A stretch of 64,000 bases of DNA from Kitasatospora sp. NBC_00240 (lineage in GTDB: Bacteria; Actinomycetota; Actinomycetes; Streptomycetales; Streptomycetaceae): the NCBI RefSeq assembly GCF_026342405.1, contig NZ_JAPEMU010000001.1, forward strand, positions 8,928,001 through 8,992,000, read 5' to 3'. The translations under genes and the position numbers were made by a program. Below are positions 8,402 to 17,603 of this stretch, in pieces. The notes under the pieces are model-generated. The model searched no databases and was not told where the DNA came from. It was given only the letters and a program-made list of their open reading frames with translations. Position 1 is the stretch's first letter. Each line of letters opens with the position of its first letter.

Positions 8402-8504
8402 GGGCACGGACCGTGGCGGGCCGGCCGGTCACCGGTCACACCGTGCTGACAGCCGCGAAGCATCGGATGATGGGGGTATCCGGTGCGGAGTGAGGTGTGA
8501 ACAT

Positions 8505-10841
8505 ATGCGCGGCTCGGACGGCTACCAGTCGCCTTTCGCCACCGAGAGCACCGCCGGGGTCCTGGTCGACGCGGCGGACGGGACGGTGCTGGGCTGGTCC
8601 GCGGAGGCCGAGCGGATGCTCGGGCTCGCCGCTCCCGAGGTGTGCGGCCGGCCCGTCCGCGAGCTGCTCTCCGACCCCGAGCAGTGGGCCACCGTGTTGG
8701 AGCAGCGCGACGACGGGCCGTCCTGGGTGGGACGGGTCATGCTCCGGCACGGCCGGGACGGCGAGCTGGAGGTCGACTTCCGGGTGATGCCGCTGGACGA
8801 CGGCGCCGGCGCCGCCACGGCAGGGCAGCAGCCGGTCGACGCCGGACGCCTGCTCGTCCTCGGCGCGCCGACCGCCCTGGTCTCCAAGTGGCGCCAGGAC
8901 CACGCCTTCACCCAGGAGCTGTTCCTGCAGGACCGGATCGGCCTGGCCGTCTTCGACGAGAACCTGCGCCTGCTGCGCACCAACTCCCACCTCCTGCCCT
9001 ACACCGGCGTGCCCGAGGACCTGACCGGGTTCCGGATGGAGGACCTCCTCCAGCCCGAGGACGCGCACTCGATCAACGTCCACCTGCGGGAGGTGCTGGA
9101 CACCGGCGTGCCGCGCTTCGGCATGGAGACCCGGGTGCGGACCCTCGACGACTTCGGCGACGGGCGGGTGATGATGTTCACCGCGTTCCGCCTGCAGGAA
9201 CCCCAGGGGCCGCCGCTCGGCGTCACCATCGCCTTCACCGACATGACCGACTTCGACCGGGCCCGGCGCCGCCTGGAGGTGCTGCACGCCTCGACGGTCG
9301 CCCTCGGCGGCTCGCTGTCCGTCACCCGGATCACCGAGGACCTGGTCCACGTCCTGGTGCCGGCCCTGGCCGACGCCGCCGCGATCGACATCACCACGGC
9401 CGTGCTCACCGGGGACGAGCCCGCCGCCGAGCACGAGCGGCCCGCCTCGCTGCGCCGCACCGCCACCGCCGGGACCGATCCCGGGCCGGGCAGCCGGCCG
9501 CCGATCAGCGCCCCGATGCGGGCCCGGGGCGGCTACCTCGGCACCGTCACCGTCTGGCGCGGGCCGGAGCGCCCCCCGTTCGACGGGGAGAACCAGTCGC
9601 TGCTGGAGGAGATCGCCAGCCGCGCGGCGCTGGCCGCCGACAACGCCCGCCGCTACACCCGCGAGCACCGGGCCGCGGTCAGCCTGCAGCGCAGCCTGCT
9701 CCCGCCGGCGGCGAGCGACACCGTCGCGGCCCAGACCGACAGCATCTACCTGCCCACCGACGCCGCCGGCGGGGTCGGCGGCGACTGGTTCGACGTCATC
9801 CCGCTCTCCTCCGCCCGGGTCGCCCTGGTGGTCGGCGACGTGGTCGGCCACGGCCTGCAGGCCACCGCCACGATGGGACGCCTGCGCACCGCCGTCCGCG
9901 CGCTGGCCGACCTCGACGTCGACCCGGAGGAACTGCTGAGCCACCTCGACGACCTGGTCTCCCAGCTCACCGTCGAGGCGCTGGGCGACCCGGACGAGGA
10001 GGACGCCCCGCACCGCGAGGAGCGCGGCGCCCCCGACGCGATCGGCGCGACCTGCCTGTACGCCGTCTACGACCCGGTCTCCAGCACCTGCGTGCTGGCC
10101 AGCGCGGGCCACCCGCCGCCGGCCGTGATCCGCCCGGACGGCAGCTTCGAGTACGTCGAGCTGAACCCGGGCCCGCCGCTCGGGGTGGGCGGCCTGCCCT
10201 TCGAACCGGTGGAGTTCGAGGTGGAGCGCGGCAGCGTGCTGGCGCTCTTCACGGACGGTCTGGTCGAATGCGGCGACGACGACCTGGACGAGGGCATGGC
10301 CGACCTCCGGGCCCGGCTGCTCAAGGCGGACGTGCTGCGCCGCCCGCTGAAGGACGTCGGCCGGGACGTGACCGCCGCACTGACGCCGGGCCGGCTGCCG
10401 GACGACGTCACCCTGCTGCTGGCCCGGACCCGCACGGTGGAGGCGCAGGACACCGCGACCTGGCAGCTGGCGGCCGACCCGCAGGAGGTCTCCCGGGCCC
10501 GGCAGCTGGTCGCGGGTCAGCTCGCCGTCTGGGGCCTGGACGAGTTGGTGTTCCCGACCGAGCTGGTGGTGAGCGAGCTGGTCACCAACGCCGTCCGCTA
10601 CGCGGGCGGGCCGGTCGGGCTGCGGCTGATCCGGGCCGGCGTGCTGATCTGCGAGGTGTCCGACCCGAGCAGCACCCAGCCCAGGATGCGCCGGGCGCTC
10701 GCCACCGAGGAGGGTGGCCGCGGGCTGTTCCTGGTCGCCCAGGTGTCCAGCCGCTGGGGCAGCCGCTACACCCGGTCCGGCAAGACGATCTGGTCGGAGC
10801 AGCCGTTCCCGGAGATCCCCGCCGACGGCGCGCCGGCCTGA
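8505..10841 (+). CDS. PAS-PAS-GAF-SpoIIE (PP2C) phosphatase with C-terminal HATPase domain
   Basis: A 778-residue multidomain signalling protein. Order: PAS fold (residues about 5-100), second PAS (about 150-255), GAF-like region (about 260-390), SpoIIE/PP2C phosphatase (about 400-640, with GGVGGDWFDVIPL, VVGDVVGHGLQATATM, LALFTDGLVE, LPDDVTLLLAR), and an RsbW-like HATPase_c kinase domain (about 650-770, with ELVVSELVTNAVRYA and EEGGRGLFLVAQ). The PP2C part would dephosphorylate STAS anti-anti-sigma factors, while the HATPase part resembles anti-sigma kinases, so both opposing activities lie in one chain. This is common in Streptomyces. ATG 8505 was chosen; the longer in-frame extension is intergenic-like. 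Confidence 0.9.
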   Translation: MRGSDGYQSPFATESTAGVLVDAADGTVLGWSAEAERMLGLAAPEVCGRPVRELLSDPEQWATVLEQRDDGPSWVGRVMLRHGRDGELEVDFRVMPLDDGAGAATAGQQPVDAGRLLVLGAPTALVSKWRQDHAFTQELFLQDRIGLAVFDENLRLLRTNSHLLPYTGVPEDLTGFRMEDLLQPEDAHSINVHLREVLDTGVPRFGMETRVRTLDDFGDGRVMMFTAFRLQEPQGPPLGVTIAFTDMTDFDRARRRLEVLHASTVALGGSLSVTRITEDLVHVLVPALADAAAIDITTAVLTGDEPAAEHERPASLRRTATAGTDPGPGSRPPISAPMRARGGYLGTVTVWRGPERPPFDGENQSLLEEIASRAALAADNARRYTREHRAAVSLQRSLLPPAASDTVAAQTDSIYLPTDAAGGVGGDWFDVIPLSSARVALVVGDVVGHGLQATATMGRLRTAVRALADLDVDPEELLSHLDDLVSQLTVEALGDPDEEDAPHREERGAPDAIGATCLYAVYDPVSSTCVLASAGHPPPAVIRPDGSFEYVELNPGPPLGVGGLPFEPVEFEVERGSVLALFTDGLVECGDDDLDEGMADLRARLLKADVLRRPLKDVGRDVTAALTPGRLPDDVTLLLARTRTVEAQDTATWQLAADPQEVSRARQLVAGQLAVWGLDELVFPTELVVSELVTNAVRYAGGPVGLRLIRAGVLICEVSDPSSTQPRMRRALATEEGGRGLFLVAQVSSRWGSRYTRSGKTIWSEQPFPEIPADGAPA

Positions 10842-10896
10842 GTGCGGGCCCGGCCGGAGGGGTGCTCAGGCCGGCGCCGGCGCATCCGCGCGCCGG

Positions 10897-12387
10897 TCAG
10901 GCCGGGTCGGGCTCCGCCGGCCGGTACACCGTCAGCCCGGCGCGGGCCTTGGCCAGGAGCAGGCGGCCGTGGGCCGGCACCGACTCGCCGTCCACCGAGA
11001 TCCGCCGGGCCGACCCGAGCGAGGTCACCTCCAGGCCGGAGAGCCGGGCCGCCCGGTAGACCCGGGAGCGTCCCATGGTGCCGGACAGGAACGCGCCGGC
11101 GAGCCTGGTCCGGGCGAACGGGCTGCTGCCGTCCACCGTCCGGACGTCCAGCAGTCCGTCGGCCAGCCCCGCGCGGCGGGTGGGCGCGAAGCCGGGCGGG
11201 TCGTAGGCGCCGTTGCCCGCGAACAGCAGCCAGAGCCGGCGCGGTACGCCCGAGACCTCGACCTCCACCGGCTCGGCCGTCGCGAGCACCCGCAGCACCG
11301 AGACCGCCAGGGCCGGCCACTTGCCGATCCGGCCCTCCAGCTTCTCCCGCAGACGGACGAGTTCGGGGTAGACGCCCAGGCTGAAGGTGTTCACGAAGAC
11401 TCGTTGCCGGCCGTCGTCGGCGGCCAGCCCGAGGTCGACCGCGCAGGCGTGGCCGCCCTCCACCGCCTCGGCGGTGGCGCGCAGCGAGTTGATGCCCAGG
11501 TCCACCGCGAAGTGGTTGAGCGTGCCGCCGGGGAAGACCGCGAGCGGCAGGCCGCGGGCGGCGGCGACCGAGGCGGCCAGGTTGACCGTGCCGTCGCCGC
11601 CGCACACGCCGAGCGCGCCGCCCCGGCCCGCCGCATCGTCGGCGGCCGACTCCAGCAGCTTGGCCAGGTCGTCCTCGGGGCCGAACAGCCGGACGTCCGC
11701 CCCGGGCAGCAGCGCGCTCAGCTCGGCGGCCGTCGGGTCCGGCCCGTCGCCGTTGCCGTTGCCGCCGCCCGACCCGGTGTTGACGACCACGCAGAGGCCG
11801 GTGCCGCCGGGCAGCGCGGGGACGGCCACCCGCGGCGGCGCGGCCGGGACGGTCGCGGCCACGTGCCGGGGCCACCAGCGCAGGGTGAGCGCGGCCGCGC
11901 CGGCGCCGAGCGCCACCCCGGCCAGCACGTCACCGGGGTAGTGCACCCCCACGTACACCCGGGAGAGCGCCACCGCGCCCGCCACCGGCGCCACCAGCGC
12001 CCCCAGCAGCGGGGATTCGATCGCCACCCCGACCGCGAAGGCCGCCGCCGAGGCGGAATGGCCGGACGGGAAGGAGGTGGTGAACGGCTGCCGGAGGAGC
12101 TGCCGGGTCAGCGGCACCTGCTCCAGCACCGGTCGTGGCCGCCGGGTCAGGTGCTTGGTCGCGACGTTGGCCACGGCGGAGGCCAGCGCCAGCGCACCCA
12201 CGCCGCGCAGGGCGGCCCGCCGCCCGGTCCGGCCGCCGAACGCGGCCAGCGCGGCCGCCGAGGCCTGCCACAGCACGCCGTGGTCGGCTGCCCGGCTCAG
12301 CCGGGGCAGCCACGGGTGCAGCCCGGGCAGCCGGGCTGTCGCCACCCGGTCGAACAGTGCACGGTCCATCGCGTCCAGGGTCGCCAT
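10897..12387 (-). CDS. bifunctional PAP2 phosphatase / diacylglycerol kinase-like protein
   Basis: A 496-residue fusion. The N-terminal half is a membrane PAP2 phosphatase with all three motifs: KHLTRRPRP, FPSGHSA and SRVYVGVHYPGD. From about residue 195 a DAGK/NAD kinase-type catalytic domain follows, with the nucleotide loop CGGDGTVN, the FPGGTLNHFA motif and a C-terminal DAGK beta-domain. It could dephosphorylate and phosphorylate lipid head groups (phosphatidate/diacylglycerol or undecaprenyl substrates). This fused architecture is recurrent in actinobacteria. Five or six hydrophobic segments lie in the PAP2 half. It converges on the upstream phosphatase gene. Confidence 0.92.
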   Translation of the reverse strand: MATLDAMDRALFDRVATARLPGLHPWLPRLSRAADHGVLWQASAAALAAFGGRTGRRAALRGVGALALASAVANVATKHLTRRPRPVLEQVPLTRQLLRQPFTTSFPSGHSASAAAFAVGVAIESPLLGALVAPVAGAVALSRVYVGVHYPGDVLAGVALGAGAAALTLRWWPRHVAATVPAAPPRVAVPALPGGTGLCVVVNTGSGGGNGNGDGPDPTAAELSALLPGADVRLFGPEDDLAKLLESAADDAAGRGGALGVCGGDGTVNLAASVAAARGLPLAVFPGGTLNHFAVDLGINSLRATAEAVEGGHACAVDLGLAADDGRQRVFVNTFSLGVYPELVRLREKLEGRIGKWPALAVSVLRVLATAEPVEVEVSGVPRRLWLLFAGNGAYDPPGFAPTRRAGLADGLLDVRTVDGSSPFARTRLAGAFLSGTMGRSRVYRAARLSGLEVTSLGSARRISVDGESVPAHGRLLLAKARAGLTVYRPAEPDPA

Positions 12388-12458
12388 GGCCGGAGGCTAC
12401 CCCGGATCCCCGCAGGCAGGCCTGTGCGACATCACCCGGCGCGACCCCGCCGCGCGGC

Positions 12459-13175
12459 CTACTTCAGGAAGCGCAGGCAGAGGGTGAACCGTGTCGAGCC
12501 CTGCTCCTCGGTGTAGTAGCCGTCGGAGTCGGCGTACGCCGCGCAGGCGCTGTCACCGTTCGCGGTGCCGGACACCTTGCCGACGATCCGGGCGTCGGCG
12601 TCCGGGTCGGAGCAGGAGAGCACCACCACGTCCGGGTGGGTGTCCTCGACGCCCGTGGTGATCACGTTCTTGTTGTGCACGCAGTCGCCGACGTCGGCGT
12701 AGGACGGGTCCCGCCCGGCCTGGAAGGCGATCAGGCCGACCGCGACGACGGGGACCAGCAGGCCGAGGATCGCCGGGCGCCTGTACAGCGGCTTGCCCGG
12801 GTCCGCGGGCTGCCCGGGGGCGCCGGGCACGGGCTCGCCCAGCTTGTTGATCTTCGCTCGCTGGGGCAGGTTGATCAGCATGGTGACCGGGTTGATCACT
12901 GCGGAGGCGAGGCCCCACCAGCCCTGCCAGAGGCTGTCCGCCGTCATCCTGCGGTGCACGGCCACACCGCAGGGCTTGCAGAACGGGCCCTTGAGCTTGA
13001 GGAACTTCATGATGACCAGGAAGCCCTGGTGGCCGCGGATGGTGGCCTCCACGGCGGGCACCGAGCCGCAGAAGCGGCAGTACGGGCCGGGGGCGGTCCA
13101 GGGCGCCCCGCCTCCCTCGGGTGCGGTGTGGTGCTGCTCGGCGCCGGGGAAGGCCTGGATGGGCGGAGTGGACAA
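12459..13175 (-). CDS. LppU/SCO3897-like membrane-anchored protein
   Basis: A 238-residue protein from TTG 13175 (GAAGGA six bases upstream). An N-terminal zinc-ribbon-like region has two CxxC pairs (YCRFCG and FCKPCG). Next come a linker, one transmembrane helix (AILGLLVPVVAVGLIAF), and an extracytoplasmic domain with four conserved cysteines (GDCVHNK, VLSCSD, SACAAYADS, FTLCLRFLK). This layout matches proteins annotated LppU/SCO3897 in Streptomyces; the function is not established. The longer ATG/GTG starts upstream give arginine/proline-rich sequence and lack a ribosome site. Confidence 0.75.
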   Translation of the reverse strand: MSTPPIQAFPGAEQHHTAPEGGGAPWTAPGPYCRFCGSVPAVEATIRGHQGFLVIMKFLKLKGPFCKPCGVAVHRRMTADSLWQGWWGLASAVINPVTMLINLPQRAKINKLGEPVPGAPGQPADPGKPLYRRPAILGLLVPVVAVGLIAFQAGRDPSYADVGDCVHNKNVITTGVEDTHPDVVVLSCSDPDADARIVGKVSGTANGDSACAAYADSDGYYTEEQGSTRFTLCLRFLK

Positions 13176-13406
13176 CGTGATCCTTCGGACTGGTCCGGCC
13201 GGGGCCGGTGGAAGCGGTGAAGGCCGCAACCTATCGGTCCCGGGGACTGCGCCGAAAGGGTGATCCACTTCCCGGGGCGGAAGGTCACCCAACCGTGACC
13301 GCCGCACTCCCGCACCGCCGGCGGACGGCCCGTCAGCCCGCGAACGGTCGGCCCGCCCGGCCGACGCGACGAGCCGTCAGCCGGGAGCGTCCGCCGGCCG
13401 TGCCCG

Positions 13407-13820
13407 TCAGGCCTGCTCGTCGAGGGCGGCGCGCAGCCGGGCCGGGGCGGTGAGGCGGTAGGCCTCCAGCAGCAGGTCGGCCAGGTGCGGCCAGTCCACC
13501 GGCCGGTCCAGGTACACCCCGACCCAGCCGCGGTGGCCCACGTACGGCGGGCGGAAGAACCGCTCGGGGTCGGTGGCCACCAGGTGTTCCTGGACGCCGG
13601 CCGGCGCGGCCGTCCAGCAGGCGGTGCGGTCGTCGTGGTGGTGGTCGGCGAAGGTGACGAACATCCGCCTGCCGCCGGCGAACCAGCTGGGCTCCCCGTG
13701 GCTCACCCGCTCCTCGCAGCCGGGCAGCGCCAGGCAGAGCGTGCGCAGCCGCTCCAGCGCGGCCGGCGGCCCGGCCGTGGGGTCGACCGGCCGTCCGACG
13801 GGGGGTTCCTTCGGCGGCAC
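13407..13820 (-). CDS. MmcQ/YjbR family protein
   Basis: A 137-residue cytoplasmic protein with the MmcQ/YjbR (CyaY-like fold) pattern: LCLALPGCEERVSHGEPSWF near the N terminus, then MFVTFADHHHD and GWVGVYLDRPVDWPHLADLL. The family is annotated as DNA-binding, but the role is unproven. It starts at GTG 13820, six bases after the stop of the upstream VOC gene, so the two form an operon. Confidence 0.88.
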   Translation of the reverse strand: MPPKEPPVGRPVDPTAGPPAALERLRTLCLALPGCEERVSHGEPSWFAGGRRMFVTFADHHHDDRTACWTAAPAGVQEHLVATDPERFFRPPYVGHRGWVGVYLDRPVDWPHLADLLLEAYRLTAPARLRAALDEQA

Positions 13821-13826
13821 GGCCGG

Positions 13827-14258
13827 TCAGCCCGCCGCCGGCGGCGGCGACTTGCGCGGCTCACCGCGGTAGGTGCCGAAGGACCAGTGGTTGCCCTCCG
13901 GGTCGCGGACGGCGAAGTCCCGGGAGCCGTAGTCGGTCTCGTGCAGCCCGTCGACCACCTCGGCGCCGGCCGCGACGGCGCGGGCGTGCACGGCGTCCGG
14001 GTCGGAGGTCACCACGTACGCGCCGAAGTGGCCCGGCCGCAACGGCCACCGGTCGGCCTCGTCCGTCGGCCGGGTGGAGCCGAGCATCACGCCGCCGCCC
14101 TCCGGCCAGCTGAGCTGCGCGTGGTCGACGCGGTCGCCCTCGCCGTACACGGCCGTCTCCTCGAAGCCGAAGGCTTCGACCAGGAAGCGGATCAGGGCGC
14201 GGGCGTCGCTCGCCCGCAGTGAGGGCCACACCTGCGGTGCGGGCGTCGGGTCGGTCAT
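13827..14258 (-). CDS. VOC family (glyoxalase/bleomycin-resistance fold) protein
   Basis: A 143-residue single VOC unit (VWPSLRASDARALIRFLVEAF ... SRDFAVRDPEGNHWSFGTYRG). The fold supports metal-dependent dioxygenases, isomerases and drug-binding proteins; no specific substrate can be assigned. ATG 14258 is preceded by GGAGG. First gene of a two-gene operon with the MmcQ/YjbR gene. Confidence 0.88.
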   Translation of the reverse strand: MTDPTPAPQVWPSLRASDARALIRFLVEAFGFEETAVYGEGDRVDHAQLSWPEGGGVMLGSTRPTDEADRWPLRPGHFGAYVVTSDPDAVHARAVAAGAEVVDGLHETDYGSRDFAVRDPEGNHWSFGTYRGEPRKSPPPAAG

Positions 14259-14384
14259 GATCGGTGCGCCTCCGGTCCGGGTGGGGCGCCCGGTCCTCGG
14301 CCGGCGGCGCCTGTCCGACCAGTCTCCCGCCCCCGGCGGCCCCGGGTCGGCGCCGGCGACCCGCCGCCGGGGCGCGCCTCACCC

Positions 14385-14417
14385 GGGTGGCCGCGCGGTA
14401 GGGGTGGCCGCGCGGTA
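14385..14417. repeat. 17-bp direct repeat in the divergent gap 14259-14632
   Basis: GGGTGGCCGCGCGGTA occurs at 14385-14400 and again at 14402-14417. The rest of the 374-base divergent gap between the VOC and thioesterase genes shows only a weak TATCCT hexamer near 14479 that could be a -10 for the thioesterase. Confidence 0.6.
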
Positions 14418-14632
14418 GGGGGGCCGACGGTCAGGGGTGCCCGAGCGGTGGAACAGGGGTGGACCGGGCGGGTGACGCCGATATCCTCGGTACGGTCCCG
14501 CGTTGACGGCGACGGCGGCGGGCCAAGCCCTGGCGGCGCGGCCCACGCCGGCCGGACGCACGCGGGCCAGGGGCAGCCGGCCGGCAGCAGGAGCAGGCCG
14601 GACCAAGGACGACGAGGGGCGGACGGCACCGG

Positions 14633-15418
14633 ATGAGCACGACGGGCAGCACCGACGACGGAGCGCGCTGGATCAGGCGCTTCCACCCGGCGCCGACGAG
14701 CCGGCTGAAGCTGGTCTGCCTGCCGCACGCGGGCGGCTCGGCCAACTTCTACCTGCGGCTGTCGGCGCTGCTCGCCCCCGACATCGAGGTGCTCGCGATC
14801 CAGTACCCGGGGCGGCAGGACCGTTGGCACGAACCGGTGGTGGAGGACATCGGGACGCTGGCCGACCGGGTCGCCGCCGCGCTGCGCCCCTGGTCGGGCG
14901 GCCCGCTGGCCCTGTTCGGGCACAGCATGGGCGCGGTGCTGGGCTTCGAGGTGGCCCGGCGGCTGGAGGCCGGCGCGGGCCGGCCGCCGCTCGCCCTGTT
15001 CGCCTCCGGCCGCCGGGCGCCGTCCCGGACCAGGGACGACCGGGTCCACCTGCTGGACGACGACGCCCTGGTGGCGGAGATCGAGGCCCTGCAGGGCACC
15101 ACCCCCGGGGCGCTCGCCGACCCGGAGCTGCGTGCGCTGGTCCTGCCGGGCGTCCGGGCCGACTACCGGGCGGTCGAGACCTACCGCTGCCCGCCGGGCG
15201 CCACCGTCGCCACACCGGTCACCGTGCTGGTGGGGGACGCCGACCCGAGGGTCGGCGTCGCCGAGGCCGAGGCCTGGTCGGAGCACACCTCGGCGGGCGC
15301 CCGGGTGCAGGTCTTCCCCGGCGGGCACTTCTACCTGGCCGAGGCCTGGGAGGAGATCGCCGACCGGATCCGGCGCGACCTCGCGGCGGCGCCGGCCGCC
15401 CCGGGCCGGACGGGCTGA
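14633..15418 (+). CDS. type II thioesterase (alpha/beta hydrolase)
   Basis: A 261-residue stand-alone thioesterase of the kind that edits NRPS/PKS carrier domains. Markers are LKLVCLPHAGGSANFY at the N terminus, GHSMG with the serine near residue 98, the acid in VLVGDADPRV, and the histidine in FPGGHFYL (about residue 232). These proteins usually sit in biosynthetic clusters, but no NRPS, PKS or acyl-carrier gene is in this window. ATG 14633 lacks a strong ribosome site. Confidence 0.88.
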   Translation: MSTTGSTDDGARWIRRFHPAPTSRLKLVCLPHAGGSANFYLRLSALLAPDIEVLAIQYPGRQDRWHEPVVEDIGTLADRVAAALRPWSGGPLALFGHSMGAVLGFEVARRLEAGAGRPPLALFASGRRAPSRTRDDRVHLLDDDALVAEIEALQGTTPGALADPELRALVLPGVRADYRAVETYRCPPGATVATPVTVLVGDADPRVGVAEAEAWSEHTSAGARVQVFPGGHFYLAEAWEEIADRIRRDLAAAPAAPGRTG

Positions 15419-15510
15419 CGGGCTCGTCCGCGAGGCAGGACGCGGCCGTGTCCGGGGCGGCGTCCGGGGCGCCGGAAATTCCCTGGCAAGATCATCCGAC
15501 GCCGACGACA

Positions 15511-16056
15511 ATGTCCGGTATGACCCTCGGCACCGCCACCCCACCGACCTGGGCCGTCGCCCCGGCCACCGTCACCTCGCCGGAGGCGGCCGCGCTGCTC
15601 CGCGACTACCTGATCGACGTCAGCGACCGCTACTTCCTGCACCACCAGGGGCGGGTCTCCACCCCCGACGAGATCGAGGAGGGGCTGGCGGCCTTCCCGA
15701 GCGACGACCTCGCGCCGCCCACCGGGCTGTTCCTGGTCGGCCGTCACGGCGGCCGGCCGCAGTCCTGCGCGGGCCTGCGGGTGCGGGACGCCGGCACGGT
15801 CGAGCTGACCCGGGTGTTCGTCCGGTCCGAGGTGCGCGGTACGGGCGGCGGAGCCCGGCTGCTGGCCGCCGTGGACGAGGCGGCCCGGGGGCTCGGTGCC
15901 CGCCGGATCGTGCTGGACACCAGGCTGGACCTGGTCGAGGCCCGCGCGCTCTACAGCCGGCACGGCTACGCCGAGATCCCGGCCTACAGCAGCGGCCCCT
16001 ACGCGGAGGTCTGGTACGGCAAGGAGCTCGCGCCCGCCGAACCGGCCGGCGTCTGA
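15511..16056 (+). CDS. GNAT family N-acetyltransferase
   Basis: A 181-residue GNAT enzyme. The acetyl-CoA loop is RSEVRGTGGGARLLAAV, preceded by the VELTRVFV strand; ALYSRHGYAEIPAY closes the fold as in typical GNATs. Substrate unknown. Two in-frame ATGs (15511, 15520) are possible and neither has a clear Shine-Dalgarno, so a leaderless mRNA is possible. The next 280 bases to 16338 show no gene. Confidence 0.87.
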   Translation: MSGMTLGTATPPTWAVAPATVTSPEAAALLRDYLIDVSDRYFLHHQGRVSTPDEIEEGLAAFPSDDLAPPTGLFLVGRHGGRPQSCAGLRVRDAGTVELTRVFVRSEVRGTGGGARLLAAVDEAARGLGARRIVLDTRLDLVEARALYSRHGYAEIPAYSSGPYAEVWYGKELAPAEPAGV

Positions 16057-16338
16057 GCGGCGGGGCCGGGCACGGACGCCCCGGAGGGGGGCCCATGGTC
16101 TGGTGGGGCCGGTGATGCGCGCCCGGCAACGGGCCACCGCTGTCAGGCCTGCCGCGTGACGACGTCCCTGAGTGCCGCGTCGGGACGTTCCAAGCTTCCG
16201 GTAGCTGTCGAGCCCGGCCCGGCCGGCAGCTCGGCGAACCGGTCCGCCGGGCGGCTGCACGTGCTCCCGCCTGCGGGTCGGCCCCGACGGGCCGGATCAG
16301 GGCTCGCCCGTCACCGGTTCGTCCGCGGCCGCGCCCAC

Positions 16339-17532
16339 TCAGGCGGGCAAGGCGTCGGCGGGCGACGGATGGCGGCCGTACCAGTCGAGGCAGACGACCA
16401 GGGCGTCGTCCAGGGCGTCGTCGTCGCGGTGCCTGACGAGCTCGGTCAGGACGGCGCGGGGCACCTCGGCCGCGGGCAGCAACCGGGTCCCCAGGATGGC
16501 CCTGGCCAGGGCGCGCTCGCCGTAGAGCTCACCCGCCCTGGAGGCGACCGCGTGGACGCCGTCGCTGACGAAGATCAACCGGTCGCCTCGCTCGACCCGG
16601 ATGCGCTGCGCCTCGTACGGGGTGTCGTCGGCGAGACCGAGCGGCAGCTGCGCCTCGAACGGGATGTGCTCGACCGAGCCCGCGCGGAGCCGGAACAGCC
16701 GGGGCGAGCCCGCGTCGACGATCTCCACCAGGCCGGTGTCGAGATGGAACTCCAGCAGGAGGACGGAGACATGGGCCTCGCCGCGGTACTGCCCGTACAC
16801 GGCCTGGTCCGCCAGCGCCGCCTGGTCGGCGATGTCCACACCGGCCCGGCGGGCATTGCGCAGGGCGTTGATGACGAGGTTGGTGAGCAGGGACGCCTCG
16901 ATGCCTTCACCCATGCCGTTGGTGACGGTCAGGGTGAGGCGGTCCTCGGTGCCGGACCAGTCGAAGTTGTCGCCGTGGATCGCGTAGGCCGGTTCGAGCT
17001 GACCGCCGATGGCGTACTCGTTGCGGGTGCAAGCACGCGCCGGCAGGAGCTGCCACTGCATCTCGGCGGCCAGGGTGAGGCGGTTCTTGCGGCGGGCCTG
17101 GAGGTAGAGGTCGGTGTCGCGTTCCGCCACGACGATGTGGTAGCCGAGCATCTCGGCGACCTCCCACAGCTCGGCCTGCACGGCCGGCGTGAGGGCGGTG
17201 CGGTCGAGCCCGACGCTCAGGACCCCCAGGCGGTCTCCCCGGACGGTCACCGGCAGGTGCAGCACGGTCCGGCCCTCGGCGGCCCCGGGTTCGGCGAACG
17301 GCCTCTGCGATCCGAAGGCGCGGCCGGGGGCGGTGGTGTGCACCGGGAGCGCCGGGGCCGTCCGGGGCAGTTCCGTGACGGGCTGCAGCACGGTCAGGCT
17401 GTAGTCGGCAAGGAGCAGTTCGACCTGCTGGACGTCGTACAGACCGGTCAGTGAGGCGCGTACGGCGTCCAGCAGGGCGTACGGTGCGGCGGTGCGCAGG
17501 GCGCGCTCGACCGCCGACAGGTCGGCCGTCAA
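16339..17532 (-). CDS. GAF-SpoIIE type PP2C protein phosphatase
   Basis: A 397-residue protein. The N-terminal half resembles GAF (VLHLPVTVRGDRLGVLSVG), followed by a SpoIIE-type phosphatase domain (AEMQWQLLPARAC, GDNFDWS, VTNGMGEGIEASLLTNL, RLIFVSDGV, DDALDDALVVCLDW). The usual GGDWYD and DVxGHG motifs are altered to GDNFDWS and TNGMGEG, so metal binding may differ while the aspartates D and D/E remain partly present. The start is TTG 17532 with GGGAGG upstream. It diverges from a MarR gene. The likely partner is the STAS protein at 18357. Confidence 0.85.
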   Translation of the reverse strand: MTADLSAVERALRTAAPYALLDAVRASLTGLYDVQQVELLLADYSLTVLQPVTELPRTAPALPVHTTAPGRAFGSQRPFAEPGAAEGRTVLHLPVTVRGDRLGVLSVGLDRTALTPAVQAELWEVAEMLGYHIVVAERDTDLYLQARRKNRLTLAAEMQWQLLPARACTRNEYAIGGQLEPAYAIHGDNFDWSGTEDRLTLTVTNGMGEGIEASLLTNLVINALRNARRAGVDIADQAALADQAVYGQYRGEAHVSVLLLEFHLDTGLVEIVDAGSPRLFRLRAGSVEHIPFEAQLPLGLADDTPYEAQRIRVERGDRLIFVSDGVHAVASRAGELYGERALARAILGTRLLPAAEVPRAVLTELVRHRDDDALDDALVVCLDWYGRHPSPADALPA

Positions 17533-17603
17533 TCGTCTGTCCTCCCGTTCGAGCGCCGGCCGGCCGGCCGACGGGTGTCTTCTGCGGTGGTGCAGATGTC
17601 AAG

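Noticed and set aside
10842..10896. Possible terminator between the PAS-SpoIIE and PAP2-DAGK genes
   Set aside because: Several overlapping GC palindromes are present but none gives a single convincing stem.
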